64,000 nt of DNA from Lineus longissimus (Eukaryota; Nemertea; Pilidiophora; Heteronemertea; Lineidae): contig NC_088324.1 of the NCBI RefSeq assembly GCF_910592395.1, forward strand, positions 12,054,953 to 12,118,952. Reading direction: 5' to 3'. The notes beneath the pieces were generated by a model. It was given only the letters and a program-made list of their open reading frames with translations. It ran no database searches and was not told the origin of the DNA. The position numbers and the translations under genes are program-made. Below are positions 34,758 through 47,459 of this stretch, one piece after another. Position 1 is the first letter of the stretch. Each line of letters begins with the position of its first letter.

Positions 34758-37533
34758 ACCTGCGCCTGTCATCCTGAGCTTCAGGGCTTTTCCTCCATGA
34801 TACTGGCCCTGTTATTCGAGGACCTGCACCTCAGTACATGTAGTTAGTTCAGCAGTATACTGCTGATGAGGTCAGTACGTACCGGAACCACAAAATTATC
34901 AGCTAATCACAGTCCTACGATTAGGGAGCACACACTTAAAAGTTGTAAAATTTTACTGGGGCCACGGGGTCCTGTTCAGCAGGATCATTTTGGGCATTTT
35001 TAATTACGAAGACAAGTTTTTTTCTCGTTTTATAAGACTTAAAAATCGACAAATCCGTTATGACTTTGGTATGTGTGTCAGAAATAGCCCAATGCAAAGT
35101 ATTATATTTGATGTGTTATCATCGATTCGTGTTACATAACCCTGGCTAGTCGTGTGGTACATAAGCACAATGACACAACATTGTATTTTCCACAAGTTTG
35201 CAGCCGCTAATCAGCTAACAAAGAAAAAATATTTTCATCTAGAGTTGCTAATTAGGCCGTGCTACACGTAACAGGTCATACATTAAGTTGATTATTGCAT
35301 TTATTACTATTCCGAGAATCATTAAGTTATGAATGAGTTGGTAAGACTAATTCCAGGTGCTTATAATAAGTTCGTTTCTCTGTAAACCTTTCCTCAACTC
35401 TTGCCGCAGCCATGGACGGGCATCATTACTACGGAACTAACATTTTGGCAACTCCCAACCTACCTTTCCCATCGCCCTTCTTCTCCCTTTCCTTTTCACT
35501 GTCCATATTAGCAGACGACAGGGTCTAATTAGTCCTTTAATCCAAATCCTAAACCTTCAAACTCAGATGTTGACCTCAAATGTCCTGTTATTTCGCACAC
35601 ATTATAGAAGAATCCTGTTTACCCTGATCGAGATCTTGTGCCAGTATACGCCAAAGCAAATTTGAATCTCAAAGCAGACAGTTGAACATGTCCCCCAATT
35701 TTATCTATCAGGCAGGCCTTTGCATTCCTTTGTCAGCACATCCACCTAGATCCCGTTGTCCATTATTCCATGCTCTCAAAAGCCATGCACCATGAAAACT
35801 CGACCTCTGGCCTAAATTTTGTGTGCTCACGAAATTTCAAATGACTTTTGACACTATCAACGAAGTCCAATTAAAAGTCTTCTCGGTTGTGTAAACTTTC
35901 AACAACTTCACGAAATAATCAGGAATCATAAATCTGTCAAATTCCTTTCTTTGATCAACAAACCCTGGCCAAATTCTCTCATCAAATGGGTGTATGGCGA
36001 ATCTGTTTACTCGTCGTGCATGATACCATATGAGACACCTTTCTCGTTCGGCCTGCTTGAAAATTAACGACTCATGAAATACATTGCTTTATACATTACC
36101 ACCTCAAACAAATGATAAGAACTTGCCGATCCCTTATCAGTGGTATAGTCGAAACTAGTGTCCGTGTAAGTCGTCAGAAAACATGCAAATATCTACCCGA
36201 TTAAGTGAACATCATTTGGACATTGGAAATGTTTTCAAGGCTGAGTGCGGCTGGATACCTTGAAACACGAAACCACTAAAGTCTCATAACATAATCCATA
36301 ATTTGTCGCAGGTTGAGATGATCAGTCTCCCGCATGCCCTAGATCACCACAGGCGCAACTCCGCAACGTCCGCAAGGAATGTCGCATCCATCTCCACCCA
36401 GTCCCCGAGTTGTGACCGTGTCCTGCGCTTGTATGCTATATCCATACATGTTATGTAGCCTACGTATAACATCTCAATCAATCAGGATATATCTGAGCCG
36501 ATTACAGTTCGATTATGGACATCAAAGTATATATTGCATTGTCAAGAGACACATCACCGTACGCGAGTCTACAAAAATAGCTTCGTCCATCAAAGATCAC
36601 CAATGAAAGTCCGAAGGAGCGAGGGCAATGCCGTGAGCGATGACGGCGTTGATTCGGTAAGATATCAGGTCGAATATTGTCAAATCAAAATTCAGACGAG
36701 GCTGTATTTTTAGTTCAGTCTTGTTATGAAATGATTATATCTAAAACCCAATTTGGCTGTCACCTCCAGACCTCCAAAAAATACCATGCAATGAATTGTC
36801 ATGAAGCTTGCAACCCACCCCATTCATGCCGCATGAGGAATGCTATGTTCATACCGCCGTTCAAGCGACATGCAATATGTAATTTAATGTACCTACATGT
36901 TAAGGAATGGCTTTGAGCCAAGAACATTATTTTGGTTTCTTTGGACAAATGTTTGACTGTTGACTTGGCGAAATGTTATAAAGATATAAGATATGTTCGC
37001 CATCATCATCATTAAAAGCGGTGTCATGGCCCTTCGGGGTCTTTGCATCCTTGTCTCTTACCACAGCAACATGTCTTAAGTTAGAGAGCACATGCTATAG
37101 GTGGTGCGGATCAAGTGCCACTGATAAAAAAAGTAAAATAGTCGGTCCTCATCATCCGTAATGTTACTAACAGAATTCTTAAAGTTGAAGTATGAAATCA
37201 AAGGCAAACATGAGGGTAGTGATGCATAATGTGGTTGCATTGCACATAGCCAGCGACTGTTAATTACATCCGAGTCTTTTATATTGAAAGACTCTGATTA
37301 TACATGTGTTTTACGAGGAGTGTTTCGAAAGTCTATGCATTCATGATGTCAACCCCAATTCACTTTTCCTGTAATGATTTCAATAGAATGATAAACCAAA
37401 ATCAATGTGTTCGATTGAGAATCAATGATGGAAGAACCGCTGATAATCAATAAAAAACACGAATGTTATTTGAGATAGCATTGAACGCGCCCAAAAATAT
37501 CACAACCTCTGAATTTTTGCGGGGCGGGAGGGG

Positions 37534-37690
37534 GGGGCGTGGTAGTGGTTTCGTGTCGGACTCGATCAACATCGTGGGCTCGATATAACTGACACTGGAC
37601 TACACATCGCCTTGTGACCTTGGGCAAGTTGCTCTACCCTGATATGGATTGTCTCTCCATCTCCAACCTGGAAAGCCAATACTTTGCACT
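37534..37690 (+). mobile_element. tRNA-derived SINE fragment with L2/CR1-like tail
   Basis: The head GGCGTGGTAGTGGTTTCGTG resembles a Pol III A box, and GTGGGCTCGATAT about 40 bp later is a decayed B box. A body follows that includes TTGTGACCTTGGGCAAGTTG, a motif shared by the 3' tails of many SINEs that borrow LINE L2/CR1 ends, such as vertebrate MIR. The 5' side abuts a G run. No target-site duplication was resolved. Confidence 0.65.
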
Positions 37691-37984
37691 ACTGTTACGC
37701 ACTTGGTTGTTCGTAACGAACGACAACTCATGAACATACAGTCTAGCCGCCTGATCAATTATAGGTAACGTTTACTATTTTAGTGCCACGCCTTTTATCC
37801 AGATACACTGTATATCAATATGTAGTCAACTGGTAAATCACCATCACTGATGATTCATCAACTAATACCAAATACAAATAAAGAGCAGGTATGTCAATTT
37901 GATTTCTTGGTTTGTTGACACAAATCATGCGTCGCTGTGGTCACAAACACGATGCTTTTTGAAGCAAATGCATATCTGACATTT

Positions 37985-38100
37985 GGAGAGAGAAACCAAT
38001 GCTTATCTGGCTTATGGACAGAGCAACCAATGCTTATCTGGGTTGCGACGTGAGCAGAGAAACCAAATGCTATCTGGTTTATGGACGCAGTGGTTTTCGG
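37985..38100 (+). repeat. Short minisatellite, three diverged units
   Basis: Three units of about 35-40 bp share AGAGAAACCAATGCTTATCT followed by GG(C/G/T)TTATGGACG-like sequence: at about 37988, 38022 and 38056. The copies differ by substitutions and small indels. Confidence 0.6.
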
Positions 38101-38255
38101 GCTGATATACATTGGCTTTTAAGCTAAACCAATTGATTGTTTTTGTGGTCAAACCTATGCCGATTTTCCGGCAAACGCCCCATAGCTAGGCCATCTTGCT
38201 GGCCTCTGGACGTAGTTTGTGTGGTTCAATTAGGGACAACCGGATGACTTTCTCA

Positions 38256-38640
38256 TCATCCTGGATGAAATCGATCAACCACACCTGTTGCATATGCTAT
38301 GCATACATGACAATTGAAACATATGGCTGATCCTACCGAGAAATCCCAGTGGCTGACTAAGGCTTTCAAAATGTATGTTGATGTCTCGAGGTATGATAAT
38401 ACCAAGGTAGTTGGTGCAAGGTAAGCAGAGTTGGACCTCTTCTGTTTTATAGCCTGAGGACAATTTGAACAGACCACTGGTAAAGAAAATTTACGGCTTT
38501 TACTTTGAGAAGTTGAGGTCAAGCCGAACAAAGCTGACAGATACGTGGTGAAGTAACCAATTTGGGTCAGATCGTAACATTCACAAAGATTTCCTGAACA
38601 ATCCGAACAAAAATATCTCACGGATGGTATGATATCATCT
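38256..38640 (-). pseudogene. Possible TRIM/B-box protein relic
   Basis: On the minus strand one frame reads YFCSDCSGNLCECYDLTQ, like a B-box1 finger, then SRKFSLPVVCSNCPQ; after a frame change it continues EEVQLCLPCTNYLG, like a B-box2 (Cys-x2-His/Cys ... Cys-x2-Cys). Further on a second frame gives LSCMHSICNRCG, similar to the C-terminal half of a RING finger, but in the wrong order for a TRIM gene. Frameshifts, missing zinc ligands and rearranged order point to a dead, scrambled copy. This is motif recognition only. Confidence 0.35.
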
Positions 38641-41600
38641 ATCGCACTGTCCTGCAACAATTGTCCACCACTATCAAAATGCTCTCATGTCGCCTACTCT
38701 TCAGTGAAGGAGCATCATGAAATCGCGTAAGATGATAGGACTTGCTCTGTGAACTGTTTTTTGGAGAATGCATCTAAAAATGACCTAGACAGTTTGCTTT
38801 GGAAGCTTAGGAATGCATTGTGACAAAAAGTTATAATGCATCTTCGGAGCATTGGCAGTAAAATGCACAGTGTGACCGAAATACCTCAGCATTTTAATGG
38901 CTGGTGATGTTGAATGGTGCGATCTGGTAGCACTCGAAGGAGCGATGTACACCGCCACAAATAAACATAAGAGTAACCAGGAATATTTCACATCATCTCG
39001 TATCGGAATGTTTGATTGAAACGACATGTAGGCTATATACCTTTATGAAGTAGTTTTAAATTAAACGAAGTTGAAAATAATATGAGCGAACGTCGAAGAC
39101 TAAAACAAGAACTCAAGAAGAGAAAGACTGAAAATATTCATACTCCAATTTAATTTCTTGTCGTCAAACACACTGGTTGACTTTGCTCTGGGGCGTTGGT
39201 CTACCATCGTCGGATAGACGGAGATATTTGAGCGATATTTCATAGAGTTAATGGTTCTGTCTTAATAACTGTTTCGTCTATATTTGCAAACCATAATTCA
39301 CCATCAGTAGAGAAGACATTTTATTGTTTAACCCAACTTGTTGCCCTATTATTTTATCATGATCAGAATCATTCTGATAGATCAAGTCATGACCAACACT
39401 GTCAACAACAACATGAAACCATGTGTGCCTTTATGAATCACAATCATCACTCGAGATCATCACAGATAACGCCCCAGAGATTCCAAACTATTTATCATGA
39501 TGGGACAGTGATTTTATTCGATATCTGATAGACCTGCCCATTATCATAAATACATGCATCCTACAAGAGCTTGTCTTTTGATTCATTTAGTGATTCCTGA
39601 ATACCAGCGGTGAGAAGTAGGATATTAAACAATGCAATCGCACGGCAGCGCAAATACTTTTAGTTTGATACTTTTGAACCAGAAATGGTTGGTGCGGAGC
39701 TGCCAAACCGTGAGTTATGGTTGGTGGTTATGATGATGGTAGTGATAGATGTGTTGACAGGCTATTATAATGATGATGACTATACAATGTTGGTGACCAT
39801 CCGAATTCACTTGAGTAATAAAAAGAATAAAGTCATCATCTCAAAGATCGTCGACATGCAGTCATTGCGGTTCATGATCTCATCTCATGACCTACCATTT
39901 GAACATATCCGTTTCAGGTTAAGATTACGTATCAAATGGTAGGATCAAATTGCGTCTGTGACTGTATGTCATGTGTGTGTACACTTTAAGTATACAGAAG
40001 CATGCAAGCGAAATCGATAAAAGAGCAAAGCAGTGGCCAGTTTAAATCCCAGAGTACCATGAGAGAAGTCCGCCTCGTGCCCAATCGACAAAAGTAAAAT
40101 TCTTACCCCAGACATTGTATGTATTTTCTGTGTACGTTTATCCAAAAAGTTAATATTCCATCCACATAGGTCTTGCTGTAAAGAATGATGCAGACTGAAC
40201 TGTATTAGCTGCTGACACCAGTGGAGTGTACTATACAATAATCCACAGGTAAAAACAAATTAAACAACACAATTTACATTTTCCGGCCGAGTGCTTCGCT
40301 TTGGTCAATGCGAGGACAATAGCACAACTGGGCTGGGCGTCACTCACCTGAGGACCGGGACGGCGAGAATTTCTCGAAACTCCGAAACACTATGCTACGC
40401 CATTGGTTTCGGATATGGCTTCCATGTTTAGGCCTCCATAGGCCTGTATCATCTGAACTGTCTACCACAGCCGGTGTACCATGCTGTTAGTGTTATAAAC
40501 AGTCCACTATTCATCAATCAATAATTTTATTTTTACATTGGTTGCTAATAAATATGATTGCCTCGCAGTTCTAACTCTGATAACATGTCTTATGGTGTGG
40601 GAGAATGCTCTCGGAGTCAGAGTACATGTAGTATACATATAAGATAGGTTCAAAAGGTTCAAAATTAATTGCCATTAGACCATAGCCTTATTTTGTTTCC
40701 ATGGAGAACATCATGCCTCTAATTATATATGTAAGGGCGCCATTAGGTTGGTTCGACTGGTGTAGAAGTTTGATATTTTTCTTGTTGGTTGCTAGATGTG
40801 AATCGCAGCGCCGTACTTCCTGTGACAGTCATCCTGACATAACAAGGTGGTTTTAAACATACTCCGCATCTCGATATTTCAAACATATTTTATATTCGAT
40901 ATTTTGTAGCCTATACGAGGCAGGAGTATCAAAAACCTGATCTTGATTATTTTAAAAACTATATCCTCTAATAGCCCCAACATCTTCCGATTCTTATTCG
41001 GATTCTTAGATCTATCTCTTTGAACTTTAGTGAACCACGGGCACGATGGAAGCAGTTAGCCTGTCCAGTAGCGGCTTCCCCTTTAAATTTGGACAAGTGG
41101 CGGCCTGTGGTGCCAATTCAAGAAACTATTTGCGTCACAACGAAATTCATGATGAATCATACATTTTACTATTTTGTACTCTTGAAATGGCATGTTTAGA
41201 CCAAATTAAAGAATGAAAGTTTGATATTTTACTGTAAAATAGTTTTTGTATGGTTATTATGTAACATTTTGTCGCATTATCTGGTGTTTGTTGGTTGTGT
41301 GAAGGAGACGGGAGGTGCGTGGAGATTAAAATAAACAACATGGTGGACACTAACCAGGAAAATTTCGTTTTCACACAATTCGATTTCTTTCTCCAAATCA
41401 TATTAACGTGAAACTTCTTCGACCTCGTATTTATAAATATCATGTATTTCTTCAACGATATGCCGAATTGCAAAGTAATTGAACGGTGATTTCCTCATCA
41501 AATCGGCTGTTCTGGTGTGTCTTTCCCTTACCTTAGCATTTGCCATTGCATTGGCAATGCATTGATTGCTGTGTAGTGTGTAGATAGATGTCTTAAGTTG

Positions 41601-41702
41601 AGTTCTGTTCAGTAACACTGCATGGTGTACTACAACTTAGGCCTATACTGTGTCACATATACTCCTGAATCTGATGTTGTTCACGAAAAGAGCCTACCGT
41701 TG

Positions 41703-41770
41703 GCATGGCATGCACTGACACCATGCATGCATGGCATGCACTGACACCATGCATGCATCGCATGGCATTT
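41703..41770 (+). repeat. Tandem duplication of a GCATGC-rich unit
   Basis: TGGCATGCACTGACACCATG followed by CATGCA occurs twice in a row, with partial flanks. The unit contains several GCATGC palindromes. It lies about 300 bp upstream of the WDR38 start codon, near the acceptor of its first coding exon. Confidence 0.7.
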
Positions 41771-42016
41771 CATGTGTTATTGGGTAGTTTACTGTCTCTA
41801 GTGTCTGACACGTACCACTCACTTTGTAAACCAGCTATGTTAGTGACCAACATAAAATTTAGGGCTTAAATGTATTCTACACATTAAGAAAAGACCTGAA
41901 AGTCTTGTTTTTTTATTGTTTTTCAGAGTCTGTACAAATTGCTGATGTGTCTACGATGATCACTTGCTTAAAGACTTCTGTCCCCTTCATTGAAGTGACA
42001 CTAGACATTTTTCAAC

Positions 42017-43705
42017 ATGTTCAACACTCCTGAAGATTATTCCAAGGTTGACCTAAAAAAGTTTGAAGGTCATAAAGATGAGGTAAAGAAATAACACTTG
42101 AATATAGTGATTGCCTACATTGTACTACTTGTGGCATGTTGTCTTTTATTCATCTCCTTTTATTGCTGATTACATGAAGTTTATAAATTCTTTTGAAAGA
42201 TTGTTGAAGTCGAACAGGTAACAGTTCACAAACCTTTTGTGTTGCTTACAGGTCAACAGTGTTGCATATTCCTCTGACTTCGAGATCATGGTGACAGGCT
42301 GTGATGACGAAAGAGTGAGAGTCTTCAATGCTAAAACAGGCAAGATGGTGTGTAAACTGAAAGGCCATACGGGTAAGAATCAAACCTTTTTGAAAAAGAT
42401 TGGATTTTCAAATGTTTGATCTCCATCAATCAATCAATCGGTCAGTCAAAAAGCACTTTAATTTTTCATTCTCACTCAGGTGCTGTTCGGACTGTTGCTG
42501 TCTCCCCAAATAGCAAGTTCTTTGCGAGTGGATCATACGATAAAACTGCCAGAATTTGGAGGATGTGCGTTGGCGAGACAGTCCATGTACTTGATGGCCA
42601 TACAAAGAGTGTTGAAGTTGTGACATTCTCATATGATTCTACTCTGTTGTGCTCAGGATCTTGGGATAGGACGGCAATATTATGGAGTGTGGAGGTATTT
42701 TTAAATATTCTGATTGAATTCATCAGTCACTTTACTTCGATTAACAATCCCTTGGATGAGATGTTGAACTAAGAATCCCTGAACCTGTTGCTTATTCTAG
42801 AGAAGGCACTTATCCTGGTAACATATGAAGTGCCTAATGCCAGACTATCCTTCACTAGCTGTACACAGAGTTTTGACCCACGAATCCAATTGGCATACAA
42901 CCTGAAGTAATGGCATGCATTAAATGGTCAGACAGGTAATTGGTACGTAGAACTTGAATTTCAGGTACAGAGTGCATTTGATCATTCTCTCTATGCCGTT
43001 GTTTTCAGAATGGCTCTGCTCTGAAAGTTTTCACCGGGCATGAAAACCTTGTCCAGTCTGTCACATTCTCCCAAAATGGAAAGTGGCTGGTAAGTATCGT
43101 ACTTTTTTTGAAAATCTGTGCACAAATATTCCGATGATTTTCATATCATTATCATTAAGAATTTTCTTTCTTTGCAGGCTACTAGTTCTTGGGATTTTAC
43201 TATCCGACTGTGGGTTATAAGTAGTGATAATCAATCTGAGGCTGATACAGTCAAGGTTCTCAAGGGACACTCGGGGAATATTCACTCAGTCGTATTCTCA
43301 AAAGATGGAATGTTGGTAAGTTTTAATCTGTTAAATCCTGTCCATTTTGAAGGGGAATAAACTAAACAATACCACATGATTTAAATCCTAATTAAAATTG
43401 GTTTCTCATTTCAGGCCTCTGGATCCTGGGATAAAACTGTCCGTCTCTGGAACCCTAACAATGGTAAATGTCTTCACGTATTACAGGGACACAGTGGATG
43501 GGTCCAAGCAGTTTGTTTCTCGCCGGATGGACTTTTTGTTGCCAGCGCTTCGGATGATGAAACTGTCAGAGTTTGGGATGTGGTCAAGGGGGCTTGTCTC
43601 AAGGAATTAGAGGGTCGTACTGATGGTGCCCAACATTGTGGTTTCACACCTGGAGGGGCTCTGGTGGCTTCAGGGGCTGCCTCTGTCACTCTGGCATTAT
43701 TCTGA
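42017..43705 (+). CDS. WDR38: WD repeat-containing protein 38
   Basis: Six coding exons: 42017-42082, 42252-42372, 42480-42694, 43009-43089, 43178-43315 and 43415-43705, in phase throughout, give 303 residues (the human protein is about 314). The product is a single seven-bladed WD40 propeller; units end in RVRVF, ARIW, AILW, IRLW, VRLW, VRVW and a degenerate last LALF. Order and wording of the blades (HKDEVNSVAYS, LATSSWDFTIRLW, ASGSWDKTVRLWNP, LEGRTDGAQHCGFTPGGALVASGAA) follow WDR38 closely, including the divergent final blade. WD40 propellers act as protein-interaction scaffolds; the role of WDR38 itself is poorly known. An acceptor near 41926 shows that the 5' leader is spliced. Confidence 0.93.
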
Positions 43706-44413
43706 GATAAAACCATCAATACAGTGTGAAGATGAGAGCTGAACATGAAAAGTAGTGTATTAAACTGGAGTAGTGCCAAGGAAAAGGCCATCGAGTGCTT
43801 CTGACGAGTGTCGGGGTCTGGTGTGTTGACCATACAAAAATCTTGTCTATTCACTCTTCACTTGCATGCAAAGCTGGTTCCTTCTGCCAACTCGGGGTAC
43901 TTGAAATAGAAAATACCTTTCTCTCGTAGACTATAATTCTCTCTATTATTGCATTTAGCTATGTATTAAAAGATATTTATTAGAATTATTTTGGTAGGAA
44001 AATACCTGAATTGTTTATGTACGGTTATAGAATAAATAGAAGTACATCATGTAGCTGTTGTTTTGCTTAGCAGCTGAATTATGATAATCAGAAAGAATGA
44101 ACCTTTTATGGCCAATTATGCTGTTGCCAATTTTACAGATTTTGTCATGCTGAGGATTGACGTGTCAAAATGGGATATGCTTAACTAGCAGCAATTTTCC
44201 GTCCAAAAGAGTGTGATTGCAAATGATGGCCCAAGTTTACCATGATACTGTATGCATAGATAAGGATTCTTTTGTCATGTTCGCAGAAGACGTGGTAGAG
44301 CTTGTTTCCACATGTTTCGTTATGTGCTTAAATGTACTGTCTTGTTGGTGTTGTGTCCTTGCTGATGCTGTTGTTCCGTCCACGACATTGACTTTCTAAT
44401 AATTTTTGCTGAA

Positions 44414-44419
44414 AATAAA
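44414..44419 (+). terminator. Candidate WDR38 poly(A) signal
   Basis: AATAAA at 44414-44419 lies 709 bp after the WDR38 stop. An earlier AATAAA at 44031-44036 could be used for a shorter transcript. Confidence 0.45.
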
Positions 44420-44494
44420 GATTTACATAGACATTGCAAGTTAATTTGTATCTTGGCTTCTTCTTACATACATGTATACATGTAGTTGTTTTCA

Positions 44495-44900
44495 ATATAC
44501 CCTGTCCGATGCACATGGGCACACCTATCTAGTCATTTCAACATGCTAGATGTCCTATGGACATAGGCACACCCAAATAATGTCTTCAGTATATCAGATG
44601 GGCAACGGGCACTGGCACACCGAAATAATATGACCTTTAATATGACAGATGGCCAATGGACCTCGGCACACATATTTGGTCTTCAATTTGCTGGATGTGA
44701 AACGGACATTGGCACATCCAAACACAAGTAGTTAATATGCTTGATGTCCAGTGGACAAAGGCACACCCAAACACTGTAAAATATGCTATATGGAGAGTGG
44801 TCATTGACATTGCTCACCCATACATCCTCTTCAATATGCCTGATATCCAATCGACATTGGCACACCCAAATATTGTCTTCGATATGGCCGATGGTCACTG
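44495..44900 (+). repeat. Diverged tandem repeat, about 50-bp unit, roughly eight copies
   Basis: The pattern GATG(T/G)CC(N)ATGGACAT(N)GGCACACCCAAATA followed by T(C/A)TTCAATATG recurs about every 50 bp: at about 44505, 44545, 44598, 44648, 44692, 44745, 44800 and 44845. Copies are far from identical, so the array is old. It lies in the space between the convergent WDR38 and P450 genes. Confidence 0.7.
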
Positions 44901-45475
44901 TCTTCTATATGAAAGATGCTATCGACTTGTGGAATGGTGTCAGCTCTCACAAAAAGGGCTTATTGAAAGACCTTAAAAAAATGCAAACATTACTTTACGT
45001 TTAAAACATTTAATCGGCATAGCTTTGCACGGATATAACATACATGTACGATAAACGAATACGATACAGAACTTTCATATTGAGAACATGCATATTAAGC
45101 CTATCATTTAACGTGATTTGAGGTGTTTCGTTAAAGTGGTATGAGGGTTGTTGAGTGCTCTAAATGGTGTCCGCTGTGCATCCTGCAAAATCTGCCAAAC
45201 AACTTCCAATGACAAGAAAACAAAGGGAAAAATTTAAAATACACCATAATACTAGTATATTGCTGCCCTAAGAATTTCTTTGGGTTAACAAAACACCAAG
45301 GACACCTATATTTTTCAACGGGCGGCATTCATACCAATACATTGTATTTCAAAAGTCACTGCACCATGGATCAACGTGTCGTTATTATCGGAGATACCCG
45401 GGACTCATGCCAACTTGTCAAAAACATAGCTGCCAGGATTTTGAGGAACAGTCCTTGGCCCTTTTGGGCTCAACT

Positions 45476-47459
45476 TCATTCTTCTTTTAAGCTTTTAAAC
45501 GTCAACCATAGACCATTCTCAGTCCTCATAACCGCTTTTGGCATCCTTTTCATTGGTCGACTCCTGTCCAATCCAATCTTGAAGTTCTTGACAATCCGCG
45601 ACACCGCAACGCGCAACTCATTCAGGGCGAAATTCTGTCCGATGCAATTCCTTGGTCCTGCGGAAAATGGGACAAACGCGTACGTATCGCGTTTGGACAC
45701 CTCGTCCGGGAGGAACCTATCTGGTCTGTAGACTTCCGGGTCTCCCCAAACGCCCGGGTGCATGTGGAGCCGAAACAGCAATATATTAATCAACATGTCC
45801 TTTGGGATGACATGACCTTCGACCTCCAGATCCTTGCTTGCAAAGCGCGAGATTATTGGAACTGTTGTATGCATCCTCATGGATTCTTTGATACACATTG
45901 TGACATATTTCAATTTCGTGAGGTCATTCCACATCACGTCGTCGGTGTCTCGGTGTCTGAGAATTTCGTTTATTTCCATCCGACATTGTTCTTGGTGCTC
46001 AGGTTCCAGGGCTAGTTGGTATAACGTCCAGCAGAGGGCGCTAGTGGTGGTGTCATGGCCGGCGAACAAGAACGTATTGACCTCTGCAAGAATCTCATCG
46101 TTTTTCAAACCTTTCCCGTCTTCGTCCTTGGCTTTCAAAAGAATACTCAAGAAATCGTTTTGTTTCGGCAATTTTTTATTATTTTCCTCCTCTTCCATTT
46201 CACCCATTCTGTCCAAAATAATTCCACGCGAGAAGTCATTGTATTCTTTGCAGACCGCACGGTATCGTCTGCCAAGCGGCGACAACCAAAACACAATGCC
46301 TGGCCAGTAGACTGGGTTGAAACATCTCTTGAGAGCGATATCAAGCGCCTCCGCGGTTAGCCGAAAAACGGGATGGCTGCAACCCCGTCTTTGGAGATCA
46401 CCGTTGTACGAAAATGCGCACCGTAACAACGTATCCAATGTGAAAGGGTCACTTATTTCAAACATGTTGACAGAGTCTCCACTATTTGAAGCTTCAGCAC
46501 AACGTTCAACAAGCATCTTTGCTGTGGAGTTGAACACTTTGAGGTAGTTTTTCAACATTTCAAAATGAAATGCTGGGGTGAGGAGTCGGCGATTTCGCAG
46601 CCATTGGGTTCCACCTTGGAGAAGCAGCCCCATGCCTAACCATGGCATCAGAGCAGCGTACCCCGGGATACCAAGAGGCTTCGGCTCGCTGGTACGGAGA
46701 AGTTCTTTAGCGACCACGGGATGGGCGAGGTATAGCTGAGGCTCTAATCCGTGAAACAGACGAAACATGTTGCCGTATTTGCCCGCGAATCCTGATAGCC
46801 AATGAAGTTGCTCCTCGCAGACACCAGGATGGTCAATCAGGTTTCCAAACAGCCAATGCTTTGGCGGGTTGTTGAGGTCAGAAGTCATGGTCGTCAGACG
46901 ACGGATGTAGAGGAAGTACCACTTTAATAAACGGTACAGGCAATAGGTGGCGGCAGCAATGGACAACCAGAATGGTATTCTCAAGTAATCTGGAAATAGA
47001 AAGTGGTAAAAAATACCGTTTATCAAAATTCGTGTTTCGACGATCTTTTTGCACCCAAGACGTACATGTAATTATTGAAGCTAGCATCCATTAAAACCAA
47101 GAAGTCCCTATACAATCGTCATGTACATCGTCATCATGGTGATTATCATCGCCTTCACCAGTGTCAATCGTTACCGTCATCATCACAGTCGTCATCGTCA
47201 TCGCTATTATCATAGTTGTCTGCATAATCATCATAGTCATCGTCATCGCCATCAACAATTACTTTATCGTCAATCATGTATAACATGAGGGCAACCTGGC
47301 CGATTTATCTTTTTGGTATTTTGTTGTGACTAATTCTTAAAAGTGATATAACTCTTACTTACCCATCTTTTGTTTGTTCGTCTGCTTCAACCAGTAGGCG
47401 ATTATCCCCGCTACAATCACAGGCAGGAAAGAAGCCAGAAAACGTCCTTGAAAAGCCAT
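45476..47459 (-). CDS. Cytochrome P450, CYP4F-like
   Basis: Two exons: 47363-47459 and 45476-46989, joined in phase 1 across a GTAAGT donor and TTTCTATTTCCAG acceptor, give 536 residues. The open frame above 46989 (MINGIF...) is intron. Residues about 7-55 are hydrophobic and anchor the enzyme in the ER membrane. Signature motifs are present: WLRNRRLLTPAFHFEMLK, I-helix FAGHDTTTSA (about 340-349), ExxR in ESMRMH, PDRF, and heme loop PFSAGPRNCIGQNFA with Cys481 as the heme ligand. Similarity to vertebrate CYP4F is strong over the whole length; the family omega-hydroxylates fatty acids and eicosanoids. The I-helix has Ala342 where many CYP4 enzymes have a Glu that bonds covalently to heme. Confidence 0.93.
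47115..47245 (+). repeat. Imperfect (ATC/GTC)n microsatellite
   Basis: About 130 bp made mainly of ATC, GTC and TCA triplets with interruptions, inside the single intron of the P450 gene. Confidence 0.8.

Larger units (their letters stand above)
34031..42016. other. Gene-poor interval between the giant gene and WDR38
   Basis: About 8 kb without a recognisable intact gene. The promoter and untranslated first exon of the giant gene should lie just right of 34037, where an acceptor was seen. Short open frames such as 34310-34588 and 36677-36916 have no family match and no good splice sites. A splice acceptor TTTTTCAG at about 41926 precedes the WDR38 start and implies an untranslated WDR38 exon to its left. 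Repeats and relics inside the interval have their own entries. Confidence 0.6.

Noticed and set aside
44495-44900. Coding frames across the 50-bp repeat array
   Set aside because: The frames on both strands only mirror the repeat unit and contain no conserved protein pattern.
46990-47026. Upstream Met for the P450 second exon
   Set aside because: The segment includes the acceptor TTTCTATTTCCAG; a real first exon with matching phase and membrane anchor lies at 47363-47459.
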